Origin: Anaerolineaceae bacterium
GTDB lineage: Bacteria; Chloroflexota; Anaerolineae; Anaerolineales; Anaerolineaceae
Assembly (NCBI GenBank): GCA_029265815.1
Contig: JAJUGU010000001.1
Location: 186,001-250,000 of the forward strand
DNA length: 64,000 nucleotides
Direction: 5' to 3'
A program made the position numbers and the translations under genes. Below, piece after piece: positions 27,398 to 36,239 of this stretch; the first letter of the stretch is position 1, and each line of letters opens with the position of its first letter. Under the pieces are notes generated by a model. That model ran no database searches and was not told where the DNA came from. It saw only the letters and a list, made by a program, of their open reading frames with translations.

Positions 27398-29131
27398 ATG
27401 AAGTTATTAAGATACATGTGTCTATTCCTGGTTCTAATTGTGCTGGCAGGCAGTGTGACCCCTGTTTCAGCTCAGGATTATCGCTTTCAGGTACCAGAAC
27501 AATCGGTTGTGGTCACGATAAACGTCGATGGAACCATAGCGATCGATTACACCATGACTTTTCAAAATGATTCAGGTGCACACGCCATTGATATTGTTGA
27601 CATCGGTTTACCTAATTATCAATATAAGCTTCAGTCCATTACTGCGGAAATTAACGGTCAACGTATCACAAAAATTACGGACTCTGACATCGTTTCACCA
27701 GGAATTTCTTTGTACCTTCTTAACAATGAAATTCCTGCTGGCGGAACAGGTGTAGTGCACGCGTACATCACGGGCGTGGCTGATGTGATATACCCGGCGA
27801 CACAAGAAGAATCTGAAGAATATGCTTCGCTTCAATTCTGGCCAAACTGGTACGGGAGCGAGTATTGCTATGGCAAAACAAACTATCAGATGACAATCGT
27901 GCTTCCATCGGGATTAAAAGATACTGAAGGTAGATACTTTATTCCAGAAAACTGGCCTGGAGATTCTGAACCATATTCTAGGATTCTCGAGGATGGCAGA
28001 ATTTTCTACACATGGGAATCTGATCAAGCGAATGGTTATACGCAGTATTCTTTTGGGGCATCTTTCCCGGCGCGTTTATTGAATGAAGGTGTGATTGTTA
28101 AAGAACCTTATGTCCCTCCTTCAGATTCTGGATATTCAGGTTCATCGGGTGGATTTAACTTTGATTTAAGTTCCATTTGCCCTGTCATTTTTTGTCTTGG
28201 TTTCGTTGGTTTCTTTGCTTTGATGATTTACTCTGCCACCATCGGTGCCAAGAAACGAAAGATGAAATACCTCCCACCCAAAATCATGATCGAGGGGAAT
28301 GGTATAAAACGCGGTCTTACAGCGATTGAAGCGGGTGTTTTAATGGAACAGCCGATGGATAAGATCTTTACAATGATCCTCTTTTCATTGTTGAAAAAAA
28401 GTGCGGCAGAAGTCATTTCTAAGGAACCTCTCGAAATCAAAGCCTCTGAGCCACTTCCTTCCGGCCTTTATGCATATGAGACTGATTTTTTAGATGCCTT
28501 TAAAGAAACCGGATCTAAACGGAAAAAGTTACTACAGAACACAATGGTCAATTTGATCAAAAGTGTTACTGAAAAAATGAAGGGTTTCAGCCGTAAAGAA
28601 ACAATTGCCTATTATGAAGATATTATGAACCGCGCCTGGGCTCAGGTTGAACAGGCCAATACACCGGATGTTAAGGCTCAGGTGTATGAAGAAGTGATGG
28701 ATTGGACAATGTTGGATAAGAAATATGACGAACGGACAACCGAGGTGTTCAAAGGACCGATCTTCATCCCTGCGCCCTCCTGGTGGTGGCGATACGAGCC
28801 TAAATTCACACGTCCCTCAACCACCGTTTCGATGCCAACCACAACTTCTGCACCTTCTGTTGGAACGGGTGCAAGCCGGCCTACAATTTCGATGCCAAAT
28901 ATTCCAGGCTCTGCATTTGCTGCATCCGTTGTCAATAGTGTATCGTCTTTCTCATCAAACATCCTTGGCGGTCTGACAGGGTTTACCAGTGGTGTAACCA
29001 ACATCACGAACCCACCACCGCCACCTTCAACATATCGAAGCTCTGGCGGTGGTGGTGGCGGTGGCCATTCATGTGCATGCGCTTGCGCCTGTGCTGGTTG
29101 TGCCTGTGCATGTGCAGGTGGCGGTCGATAG
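27398..29131 (+). CDS. DUF2207-like membrane protein with Cys-Ala repeat tail
   Basis: 577 residues. A signal peptide (cleavage near VSA-QD, residue 25) is followed by an extracellular beta-rich DUF2207-type domain (about 26-240) and a single membrane helix near 257-280. A cytoplasmic helical domain (about 295-450, with GVLMEQPMDKI and TDFLDAFKETG) and a Ser/Thr/Pro-rich linker come next. The protein ends in a glycine run and a tail in which seven Cys alternate with Ala, then GGGR. The tail's codons vary (TGT/TGC, GCA/GCT/GCC), so it is kept at protein level and is not recent slippage. The membrane topology puts the tail in the cytoplasm, where the radical SAM enzymes encoded 18 bases downstream would act. 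AGGAGG lies six bases before the ATG. Confidence 0.88.
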   Translation: MKLLRYMCLFLVLIVLAGSVTPVSAQDYRFQVPEQSVVVTINVDGTIAIDYTMTFQNDSGAHAIDIVDIGLPNYQYKLQSITAEINGQRITKITDSDIVSPGISLYLLNNEIPAGGTGVVHAYITGVADVIYPATQEESEEYASLQFWPNWYGSEYCYGKTNYQMTIVLPSGLKDTEGRYFIPENWPGDSEPYSRILEDGRIFYTWESDQANGYTQYSFGASFPARLLNEGVIVKEPYVPPSDSGYSGSSGGFNFDLSSICPVIFCLGFVGFFALMIYSATIGAKKRKMKYLPPKIMIEGNGIKRGLTAIEAGVLMEQPMDKIFTMILFSLLKKSAAEVISKEPLEIKASEPLPSGLYAYETDFLDAFKETGSKRKKLLQNTMVNLIKSVTEKMKGFSRKETIAYYEDIMNRAWAQVEQANTPDVKAQVYEEVMDWTMLDKKYDERTTEVFKGPIFIPAPSWWWRYEPKFTRPSTTVSMPTTTSAPSVGTGASRPTISMPNIPGSAFAASVVNSVSSFSSNILGGLTGFTSGVTNITNPPPPPSTYRSSGGGGGGGHSCACACACAGCACACAGGGR

Positions 29132-29149
29132 AAAAATCAAGCCAATATT

Positions 29150-30505
29150 ATGAAACTTTTTCATAAGTTCAAGATTGGTACACCTGTTCCGGAGGTTTTC
29201 CCGCCGAAAGCCGGGTTGTACCATTTTCTTCGTGAATCAGACCATCAGAAATCACGCCTGCATTTACGAATTGATCCTGATAATTCCGGTTTATTGATGA
29301 TTAATGCCAGCCGGGTATTTCACTTAAATCCCTCAGCTTCACATATGGCGTTTTATATCTTATCTGAAACGCCTTTTAAAAGTGCCATCAATGCACTTTC
29401 AAAGACTTTTAACGAACCAAAGCAAGCACTCTTGCGCGATTTTGAAACTTTTCACCAAACGATCAACAGTCTTATGAATGATCAAGTCTGTCCGATTTGT
29501 GACCTTGATTTGGAAACAACGGCTCCATTTACAGCTCGCCCCACAGCTCCATACCGAATGGATCTCGCCTTGACGTATCGCTGCAACAATGCGTGCGCTC
29601 ATTGTTACAACGCCAGGTCTCGAAATTATCCAGAATTGTCAACGCAAGAATGGTTTGCAATTCTTGATAAGCTCTGGAACCTGGGGATTCCACACATCGT
29701 CTTCACAGGTGGGGAGCCCACTCTACGGGACGATCTGCCAGAATTGATCAAACACGCAGAAGGTAACGGTCAGATTACCGGTTTAAACACCAACGGAAGG
29801 AAACTTAAAAATCGTAATTTTGTGAATCAACTGATCGATGCCGGGCTCGATCATGTGCAGATCACACTTGAATCTCACCTTGCAGAAATCCATGACAAAA
29901 TGGTCTGTCATGCTGGTGCATGGGAAGAAACAGTTGCAGGTATTGAAAACGTATTAAAAACACGTTTATATGTAATGACAAACACGACCATGTTAACGCA
30001 TAACAGCCCAACCATTCCGCAAACATTGGAATTTTTAGCGAAACTCGGACTGCCAACTGTGGGGTTGAACGCATTGATTTATTCAGGTCATGGAAAGACT
30101 GTTGGAACAGGACTTTCTGAAAAGGATCTTCTTCCGCTTCTTACTTCTGCAAAGGAGATTACATCAAACTATGGTCAGAAATTAATCTGGTATACCCCCA
30201 CTCAGTATTGCCATTTTGATCCTGTAATTATGGGATTAGGTGTCAAAGGATGTACTGCCGCTTTATATAATATGTGCATAGAGCCTGATGGCAGTGTCCT
30301 TCCATGTCAATCTTATTATCATTCTTTGGGAAATATTCAAAAAGATAATTGGATTGCCATTTGGAATCACGATCTGGCTATATCACTGCGTGAAAGAAAG
30401 AATATCCCTGAAAAGTGTGCTACATGTGCAATATATAATGAATGTGGTGGTGGTTGTCCATTAACATTTGAGGTTGAGAATCAATTATGCATGGAGGAAC
30501 AATGA
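29150..30505 (+). CDS. Radical SAM/SPASM enzyme with N-terminal PqqD-like domain
   Basis: 451 residues. Residues 35-110 resemble PqqD, the RiPP-recognition fold (LLMINASRVFHLN, then two helices). An extra CPIC pair lies at 114-117. The radical SAM core has CNNACAHC (Cys145, 149, 152) for the 4Fe-4S cluster, and TGGEPT near 187-192 for SAM. The C-terminal SPASM region carries a CTAALYNMC...PC segment and CATCAIYNECGGGC for auxiliary clusters. Such enzymes modify peptide substrates (thioether, C-C or epimer formation). The neighbouring Cys-Ala tail is the obvious candidate substrate. Start ATG at 29150, 18 bases after the DUF2207 stop, with a weak ribosome site suggesting coupling. Confidence 0.93.
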   Translation: MKLFHKFKIGTPVPEVFPPKAGLYHFLRESDHQKSRLHLRIDPDNSGLLMINASRVFHLNPSASHMAFYILSETPFKSAINALSKTFNEPKQALLRDFETFHQTINSLMNDQVCPICDLDLETTAPFTARPTAPYRMDLALTYRCNNACAHCYNARSRNYPELSTQEWFAILDKLWNLGIPHIVFTGGEPTLRDDLPELIKHAEGNGQITGLNTNGRKLKNRNFVNQLIDAGLDHVQITLESHLAEIHDKMVCHAGAWEETVAGIENVLKTRLYVMTNTTMLTHNSPTIPQTLEFLAKLGLPTVGLNALIYSGHGKTVGTGLSEKDLLPLLTSAKEITSNYGQKLIWYTPTQYCHFDPVIMGLGVKGCTAALYNMCIEPDGSVLPCQSYYHSLGNIQKDNWIAIWNHDLAISLRERKNIPEKCATCAIYNECGGGCPLTFEVENQLCMEEQ

Positions 30506-31674
30506 AATCAAGAATTCGTTCTTTTTTTGACAGAATCTTCTATACACCCACCCCGCTCCCTCCTGGAACTTTTCAAACGATTATGGAGATAAACGGGGTT
30601 CTATACCGCCTTCATTTACGAATTGAGCAAGAAGGAAAAGGTCTGTTGATTGTAAATGCTTCTACGATCCTCCATCTCAATCGCACCGCTGCAGAAATTG
30701 CTTTTTACTTGATAAATAAAACTCCTATTGAGCAGATCATTTCATCAATGATGCGTCGGTATCAAGTTACAGCTGATATTGCGGCACAGGATGTTGAAAA
30801 TTTTAAAATTCGGATTGAATCCCTCATTCAGACCCCCGACCTTGATCCTGAAACATTTCTCGACATGGAACGGATTGAGCGCCATACAGATGAATTGGTC
30901 ACTCCTATTCGTCTCGATTGCGCCCTTACATATCAATCTTCTGAAGGCGCATCGAGTTTGTATGCGCCTCTTGACCGTGTAAAACGGTCTCTTGACACGG
31001 AAGAATGGAAAGAAATCCTCAAGAAGTCTTGGAACGCTGGAATCCCCCATATCATATTTACCGGAGGGGAACCAACGATACGACCAGATTTAGAGGAATT
31101 GATCCAGTATGCAGAATCTTTAGGTCAGGTAACTGGTGTCATTACAGATGGGTTACGCTTAACAGATTCAGATTATTTGCATAAACTACTTAATGCAGGT
31201 TTAGATCATATAATGATCATTCTTCAACCTGATGAAGAACAGTCATGGGAAGCCATTCGGGATGTGCTTAATGAGGATATTTATCTATCAGTCCACTTAA
31301 CAATCAATGAAAAGAATAGAAATCGTATTCCATCTATCCTAAGAAAAATCAAAGATATGGGGGTAAAAGCACTATCCTTAAGTGTGACATCAACTGAACT
31401 GGTGAATGAATTATCTTATGCCTCTCGCACTTCAGCAGAAATGGGATTACATCTTGTTTATGATCTTCCGGTTCCATATTCCGTATTAAATCCAGTTGGA
31501 GTTGAAATGGAACAACATGAAGCAACCAAACAAGGAGCCGGGAGATCATGGCTTTATATTGAACCAGATGGAGATGTATTGTTAGGACAGGGATCAGAAG
31601 TATGCATTGGGAATTTTCTTACTGATCCCTGGGAGACAATTTCTGGAAATCGAAAATTGGAGCCTTCCAAATAA
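30502..31674 (+). CDS. Degenerate radical SAM paralogue with PqqD-like domain, cluster cysteines lost
   Basis: 390 residues, clearly homologous to the preceding enzyme along its length (LLIVNASTILHLN; IPHIIFTGGEPT; AGLDHIMI; IEPDGDVLLGQ). The position of CxxxCxxC now reads SSEGASSL, so none of the three cluster Cys remains. The SPASM Cys are missing too, and the protein ends about 60 residues short. It cannot hold the SAM cluster, yet the reading frame is intact, so it is probably a pseudoenzyme partner that binds substrate or pairs with the active copy. The ATG at 30502 has GGAGG four bases upstream and overlaps the previous stop as ATGA. Confidence 0.88.
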   Translation: MKSRIRSFFDRIFYTPTPLPPGTFQTIMEINGVLYRLHLRIEQEGKGLLIVNASTILHLNRTAAEIAFYLINKTPIEQIISSMMRRYQVTADIAAQDVENFKIRIESLIQTPDLDPETFLDMERIERHTDELVTPIRLDCALTYQSSEGASSLYAPLDRVKRSLDTEEWKEILKKSWNAGIPHIIFTGGEPTIRPDLEELIQYAESLGQVTGVITDGLRLTDSDYLHKLLNAGLDHIMIILQPDEEQSWEAIRDVLNEDIYLSVHLTINEKNRNRIPSILRKIKDMGVKALSLSVTSTELVNELSYASRTSAEMGLHLVYDLPVPYSVLNPVGVEMEQHEATKQGAGRSWLYIEPDGDVLLGQGSEVCIGNFLTDPWETISGNRKLEPSK

Positions 31675-32418
31675 ATGAATGTTGATTGGCACCTGAGATA
31701 CCAACAACAAAGTTACTGGACTCGCTCATTACGTCAATATCTATTACAAAGGGTATCCATTCATCCAACCTCCAATGTACTGGAGGTTGGATGTGGAACA
31801 GGAGTGATTTGTTCGGATTTATTGGATCACTTTCCGTGTCACCTATTTGGTATTGATATTGTTTTTTCAAACATTGATATTGCTATGCGAAATGTCTCAA
31901 AATTGTGTGCAATCTGTGGCGATGCCAATTTTTTACCTTTTCCCTCAGGCTTTTTTGAGATGGTGTATTGCCATTACTTTCTTCTCTGGCTTGCCAATCC
32001 ACTTCAAGTTATCGCAGAAATTAAGAGAGTTCTTCGTCCTGGTGGATTTTTTCTTATTTTTGCGGAACCCGATCACTCTGCTCGTATCGATTTTCCTTCT
32101 GCATTGAATCCTCTTGGCAAATTACAGGTTTCATCACTAAAAATACAGGGAGCAGATATTCAAATTGGTCGAAAAATTCCCGGGTTACTTTCTAAGGCAG
32201 GTTTTCACGATATTCAATATGGCATCTCTGGATTTGAATCCTGCTCTGGTTCGCTTCCAGATTGGTGGGAATCAGAATGGGAAGTGATTCGACACGATCT
32301 TAAATCAATAGTTAGCGATGACAGACTGAACAATTATCAGGATTTAGATAAAAAATGCTGGGAAGCAGGAACTAGGATTCTCTGGGTGCCAACTTTTTAC
32401 GCGATTGCCATAAATTAG
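31675..32418 (+). CDS. Class I SAM-dependent methyltransferase
   Basis: 247 residues. Motif I is VLEVGCGTGV, with GIDI for the ribose-binding acid. CGDANFLPFPSGFFEMVYC is motif II/III, and VLRPGGFFLIFAEPD the post-motif. This is the Methyltransf_11/UbiE-like group, and the substrate cannot be predicted. The ATG immediately follows the stop of the degenerate radical SAM gene, so it belongs to the same operon and may methylate the same peptide or protein. Confidence 0.9.
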   Translation: MNVDWHLRYQQQSYWTRSLRQYLLQRVSIHPTSNVLEVGCGTGVICSDLLDHFPCHLFGIDIVFSNIDIAMRNVSKLCAICGDANFLPFPSGFFEMVYCHYFLLWLANPLQVIAEIKRVLRPGGFFLIFAEPDHSARIDFPSALNPLGKLQVSSLKIQGADIQIGRKIPGLLSKAGFHDIQYGISGFESCSGSLPDWWESEWEVIRHDLKSIVSDDRLNNYQDLDKKCWEAGTRILWVPTFYAIAIN

Positions 32419-32486
32419 GATTAATTAATAATTCTTTAAGCTATTAATCACTTGCAATGAAAAAAATTGATGCTAATCTATATATC

Positions 32487-32534
32487 AAAGCTGGAAAACG
32501 CATTACTGTTTACATTATTCCGTTTTCTAGCTTT
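32487..32534 (+). terminator. Putative terminator of the radical SAM operon
   Basis: 14-bp stem (AAAGCTGGAAAACG with CGTTTTCTAGCTTT, one G-T pair) around a 20-base loop, followed by an AT-rich stretch rather than a clean T-run. The 253 bases between the methyltransferase and tRNA-Pro contain only this and the tRNA promoter. Confidence 0.55.
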
Positions 32535-32629
32535 TATCATTTAATATAATTTTTAATCACATAGTAATAGTTTCTTTTCTTTTCACTAACCAATAAATAA
32601 TTGTTATAAGCGATCTTTATCGAATTGTA

Positions 32630-32658
32630 TTGCTAAATCGAATAATTAACGATATAAT
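32630..32658 (+). promoter_or_regulatory. Promoter of tRNA-Pro
   Basis: TTGCTA (32630-32635), a 17-base spacer and a perfect TATAAT (32653-32658), 13 bases before the tRNA. Confidence 0.65.
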
Positions 32659-32671
32659 TTTGCTCGTTGTT

Positions 32672-32940
<269 letters not shown>

Positions 32941-32941
32941 A

Positions 32942-33451
32942 CTAATTTAAAATAATTCTTTTTAATTTAGAATACTCCTTGCTTTTCCAAAAAACTCGAT
33001 GCGCTCCCAAGTCTTTCTTTCTCACTTCTATAGCAGCCATTTCTCCAGTGTTCTTGTTAGGATTTATGATCACCTTACCCAATAACTCAAATATGCCTAT
33101 TACAAACGCGAGAAAAAGTAATAAACCTGGACATAAGCAGAATATTACTGGCATCCAAGCCATAACTGATTCAGAATACTGATCTTTCAGTACCATTATC
33201 CCCAAGACAAATAATGTCAATGCTAGTAATAGACTTCCAATTGTAGATTTCCAACCGAGCTTTGCTGTTGCACACTTATTGCATATGAAAACGCTTTCTT
33301 CTCCAAGAATTTTATAAATTTTCTTGGTAGAGCTCATTTCTACGAGAATAAAATCTGCGTTTGTCGTGTGCGTGTCGCTCAATTCACCGTAATGGAATGT
33401 GTATATTTGGCCCTCTGAAAACGCGCCACATTTTTGGCAGGTTTCTTCCAT
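32942..33451 (-). CDS. Hypothetical membrane protein with zinc-ribbon-like N-terminus
   Basis: 169 residues that I do not recognise. Cys pairs at about 5-8 (CQKC) and 57-60 (CNKC) could form one zinc ribbon. Two membrane helices follow (about 68-88 and 97-122). The C-terminal 45 residues are basic and cytoplasmic. GAGG lies eight bases upstream of the ATG. The stop codon abuts the partial third copy of the tRNA-Pro repeat. It is convergent with tRNA-Pro and isolated; it may have arrived by integration next to the tRNA, which is inference. Confidence 0.78.
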   Translation of the reverse strand: MEETCQKCGAFSEGQIYTFHYGELSDTHTTNADFILVEMSSTKKIYKILGEESVFICNKCATAKLGWKSTIGSLLLALTLFVLGIMVLKDQYSESVMAWMPVIFCLCPGLLLFLAFVIGIFELLGKVIINPNKNTGEMAAIEVRKKDLGAHRVFWKSKEYSKLKRIILN

Positions 33452-33578
33452 CCTTGGACCTCTATTTCAATCTCATTGTATTCTGCCTAACATAACAATT
33501 CAATATTTAATTTGACCTTTTGTAGAATAATCTCGTTATTCCCTACATCATTTATCGATCGGCGGTTCTGAATTCCAC

Positions 33579-33618
33579 AAAAGATGATCCCCACTAAAAT
33601 TTTTCAGTGGGGATCATT
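33579..33618 (-). terminator. Terminator of gltX operon
   Basis: A 13-bp stem (GATGATCCCCACT at 33583-33595 with its complement at 33606-33618) lies just below the gltX stop, followed on the minus strand by TTTT. Confidence 0.8.
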
Positions 33619-33635
33619 TAAGTAATCCTTACTCT

Positions 33636-35120
33636 TTAGTCTAGTATTTTTATTGCGGCATCGATCCGTTCAAGGACCTTATCCTTACCAATAATCTCCA
33701 TGCTTTCAAAAAGTGGAGGACTAACACGCTGTCCGGTTACTGCTATGCGCAAAATTCCAAATACTTGCCCAGCGCTGAAACCAGATTTTTCGACGAATTC
33801 TCGCATTAGCGGCTCATCTTTTTCCTTTGTCAATACAGGAACACTACTCAGGATCTTTAGGGATTCTTTCAGAATAACCGCAGTCTGCTCTTTTGTCAGA
33901 CCTTTTGGAATTAATTCTTCTGTGCTGTATTTGACATCCTTTTCAAAAAAGAAGCCAGCCAGTTCAACCGAGTCGTCTAATGTTGCTAATCTCTCTTTTA
34001 ATATTGGTGCTATTTTTAACAATATTTGATGATCAGGTTGATATCCTTTGGCCTCAAAAAATGGACGAATGCGCCCTGCCAGATCTTCATCGCTCAAGTT
34101 TCGGATATGCAAGCCGTTAAAATGGTCTAATTTTGTAAAGTTGATTGCTGCTGGAGATGGATTCAGGTGGTTAAGATCGAATTTTTGAACCAGATCATCC
34201 AATGTAAAGAATTCCGTGTGATCATCATAACTCCAGCCCATTAATGCAACCCAATTGACTACTGCCTCTGGCACATAACCCAAATCAGCAAAGTCTTTGA
34301 TGAAGATGGAATGTCCATCTTTAATTAAATCTGCTGATTCACGTTTACTCATTTTTCCTTTACCGCTTGGTTTTAGAAAAACTGAAAGATGAATCCATAC
34401 CGGTTCTCTCCACCCAAAAGCACGGCAGATCAATGAATGCAGCGGCAGTGAAGGTAGCCATTCTGAACCACGAATGACATGAGTAATTTTCATTAAGTAA
34501 TCATCAACCATTGCAGCAAGGTGGTAAAGTGCCCAGCCATCGGATTTGATAAGAATTGAATCATCCAAAGTACGGTTCTCTACAGTAATTTCACCCCGCA
34601 AGAGATCAGTAACCGTTGTCGTTCCTTCTCGCGGTGCTTTGAATCGAACCACATATTTTTCGCCATTCTTAATTCTTGCTTCTATTTCTTCTCGCGATAA
34701 ATTTCGACAAGTACCGTCGTAATGAGGTGGTTCTTTTCTTTTTTGCTGTTCTTCTCTAACGCGACTCAATCGTTCGGGTGTACAAAAACAGTAATATGCA
34801 TTTCCGGATTCAACAAGTTTCTTTCCATACTCCAGATAGATTTCTTTACGTTCTGATTGTCTGTAAGGTCCATAAGGTCCTCCTTTACCCGGACCTTCGT
34901 CATAGTCAATACCTAGCCATTTTAAGCCATTGATCAATTCTTCTTCAGCCCCTGGCATATAGCGTTTTACATCTGTATCCTCAATTCGTAAAATGAACTG
35001 CCCACCTGTTTTATGGGCTAATAAATAATCATATAATGCCGTTCTGGCACTCCCCAGATGCATATGACCTGTTGGAGATGGGGCAAAACGTACTCTGGCT
35101 GGTGTAAATTCTTGATTCAT
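33636..35120 (-). CDS. gltX: Glutamate-tRNA ligase
   Basis: 494 residues. Class I synthetase charging tRNA-Glu, and tRNA-Gln where GatCAB is used. The HIGH motif reads HMHLG in FAPSPTGHMHLGSART, and the KMSKS motif reads KMSKR. The C-terminal anticodon-binding helices run from about 330. All catalytic segments are intact. It is last in the mre/rod operon, 14 bases after rodA, with its own terminator. Confidence 0.96.
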   Translation of the reverse strand: MNQEFTPARVRFAPSPTGHMHLGSARTALYDYLLAHKTGGQFILRIEDTDVKRYMPGAEEELINGLKWLGIDYDEGPGKGGPYGPYRQSERKEIYLEYGKKLVESGNAYYCFCTPERLSRVREEQQKRKEPPHYDGTCRNLSREEIEARIKNGEKYVVRFKAPREGTTTVTDLLRGEITVENRTLDDSILIKSDGWALYHLAAMVDDYLMKITHVIRGSEWLPSLPLHSLICRAFGWREPVWIHLSVFLKPSGKGKMSKRESADLIKDGHSIFIKDFADLGYVPEAVVNWVALMGWSYDDHTEFFTLDDLVQKFDLNHLNPSPAAINFTKLDHFNGLHIRNLSDEDLAGRIRPFFEAKGYQPDHQILLKIAPILKERLATLDDSVELAGFFFEKDVKYSTEELIPKGLTKEQTAVILKESLKILSSVPVLTKEKDEPLMREFVEKSGFSAGQVFGILRIAVTGQRVSPPLFESMEIIGKDKVLERIDAAIKILD

Positions 35121-35134
35121 AATTCTCCGATTTA

Positions 35135-36226
35135 TTATAGTTTCCGATGCAGTAATACACTCTCAATCAATCCGATTCCGAGCAACAATGACACCAGTGA
35201 ACTCCCGCCATAGCTGATAAACGGAAGTGTTTGTCCCGTAACCGGGATTACCTTCAAGTTTACTCCAATATTCACCATCGTTTGAAAGGCAATCAGCGTT
35301 GCGAAACCATAAGCGATCATTGCACCATACATATCGTTAGATACTCTGGCCGCTCTGACACAGCGCAAAATGACAAATATCAGCAAAGCAACAATTAATA
35401 CGGTTCCAACAAAACCAAATTCTTCTGCCATAGCTGAAAAAATATAATCTGTCGAACGAACTTTGAGAAAACGCAATTGCACCTGCGTTCCGTGACCATA
35501 ACCCTTACCGAGCAAACCTCCATTTCCAATAGTAATCAATGCTTGCTCGACATTATAAGTGTTACCATGACGAGCACCTTCATCTGGATTGATAAAAGTC
35601 AAAATCCTTTCCTGTTGGTATTCAGCAAGAAAAGGAAAGGCAGCAATCGCGAGAATGATTCCACCAACGCCAAAAATTACAATATACTTTGGTGGTAAAC
35701 CACTGATCCATAACATTGAAAACCAGATTACCACCAGCATAATTGATGTGCTCAGGTTAGGCTGCAGATAGATCGGTGCAACAATTCCTGCGACAATCAA
35801 AAAACTCAACAAGATCCATTTGATATTTTTTTCTTTTTTCTCGGTAGAGGAAAAATAATTCGCTAAAACTAAAATGATTACGATTTTTGCTATTTCTGCA
35901 GGCTGAATATTAATTAAACCAACCTCAAGCCATCTTTGCGCGCCGAAACTGGTTTTCCCGATAACCAAGATCACGCCGAGAAAAAGCAAAGTAAAAATAT
36001 AAAAGTATTTTGAAAGGCTTTTCCAATAGTGGTAATCGATTATGGCACATACGCTTAGTACGCCCATTCCCCCCGCCAGAAAGATCGCCTGGCGCTTCAC
36101 ATATCCTGCTAACTCAATATTACCCGCGATGGATGATCGGATCATGATTAATCCGAAAATACACAAAAAAATCACGGCTCCGAACAGCCAAAAATCAAAA
36201 TTTCGCCAAAATTCTCTTTTAAACAT
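35135..36226 (-). CDS. rodA: RodA peptidoglycan glycosyltransferase (SEDS)
   Basis: 363 residues with about ten membrane helices. Polymerises lipid II for sidewall elongation together with PBP2. SEDS signatures include QPNLSTSIMLVVIWFSMLW, the GHGTQVQLRFLKVRSTDYIFSAMAEE-type catalytic loop (with DYIFS and AEEFGF), and the C-terminal PFISYGGSSL. It lies 13 bases after its partner PBP2 gene, the typical pairing. Confidence 0.95.
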   Translation of the reverse strand: MFKREFWRNFDFWLFGAVIFLCIFGLIMIRSSIAGNIELAGYVKRQAIFLAGGMGVLSVCAIIDYHYWKSLSKYFYIFTLLFLGVILVIGKTSFGAQRWLEVGLINIQPAEIAKIVIILVLANYFSSTEKKEKNIKWILLSFLIVAGIVAPIYLQPNLSTSIMLVVIWFSMLWISGLPPKYIVIFGVGGIILAIAAFPFLAEYQQERILTFINPDEGARHGNTYNVEQALITIGNGGLLGKGYGHGTQVQLRFLKVRSTDYIFSAMAEEFGFVGTVLIVALLIFVILRCVRAARVSNDMYGAMIAYGFATLIAFQTMVNIGVNLKVIPVTGQTLPFISYGGSSLVSLLLGIGLIESVLLHRKL

Positions 36227-36239
36227 AATTAATCAATAC

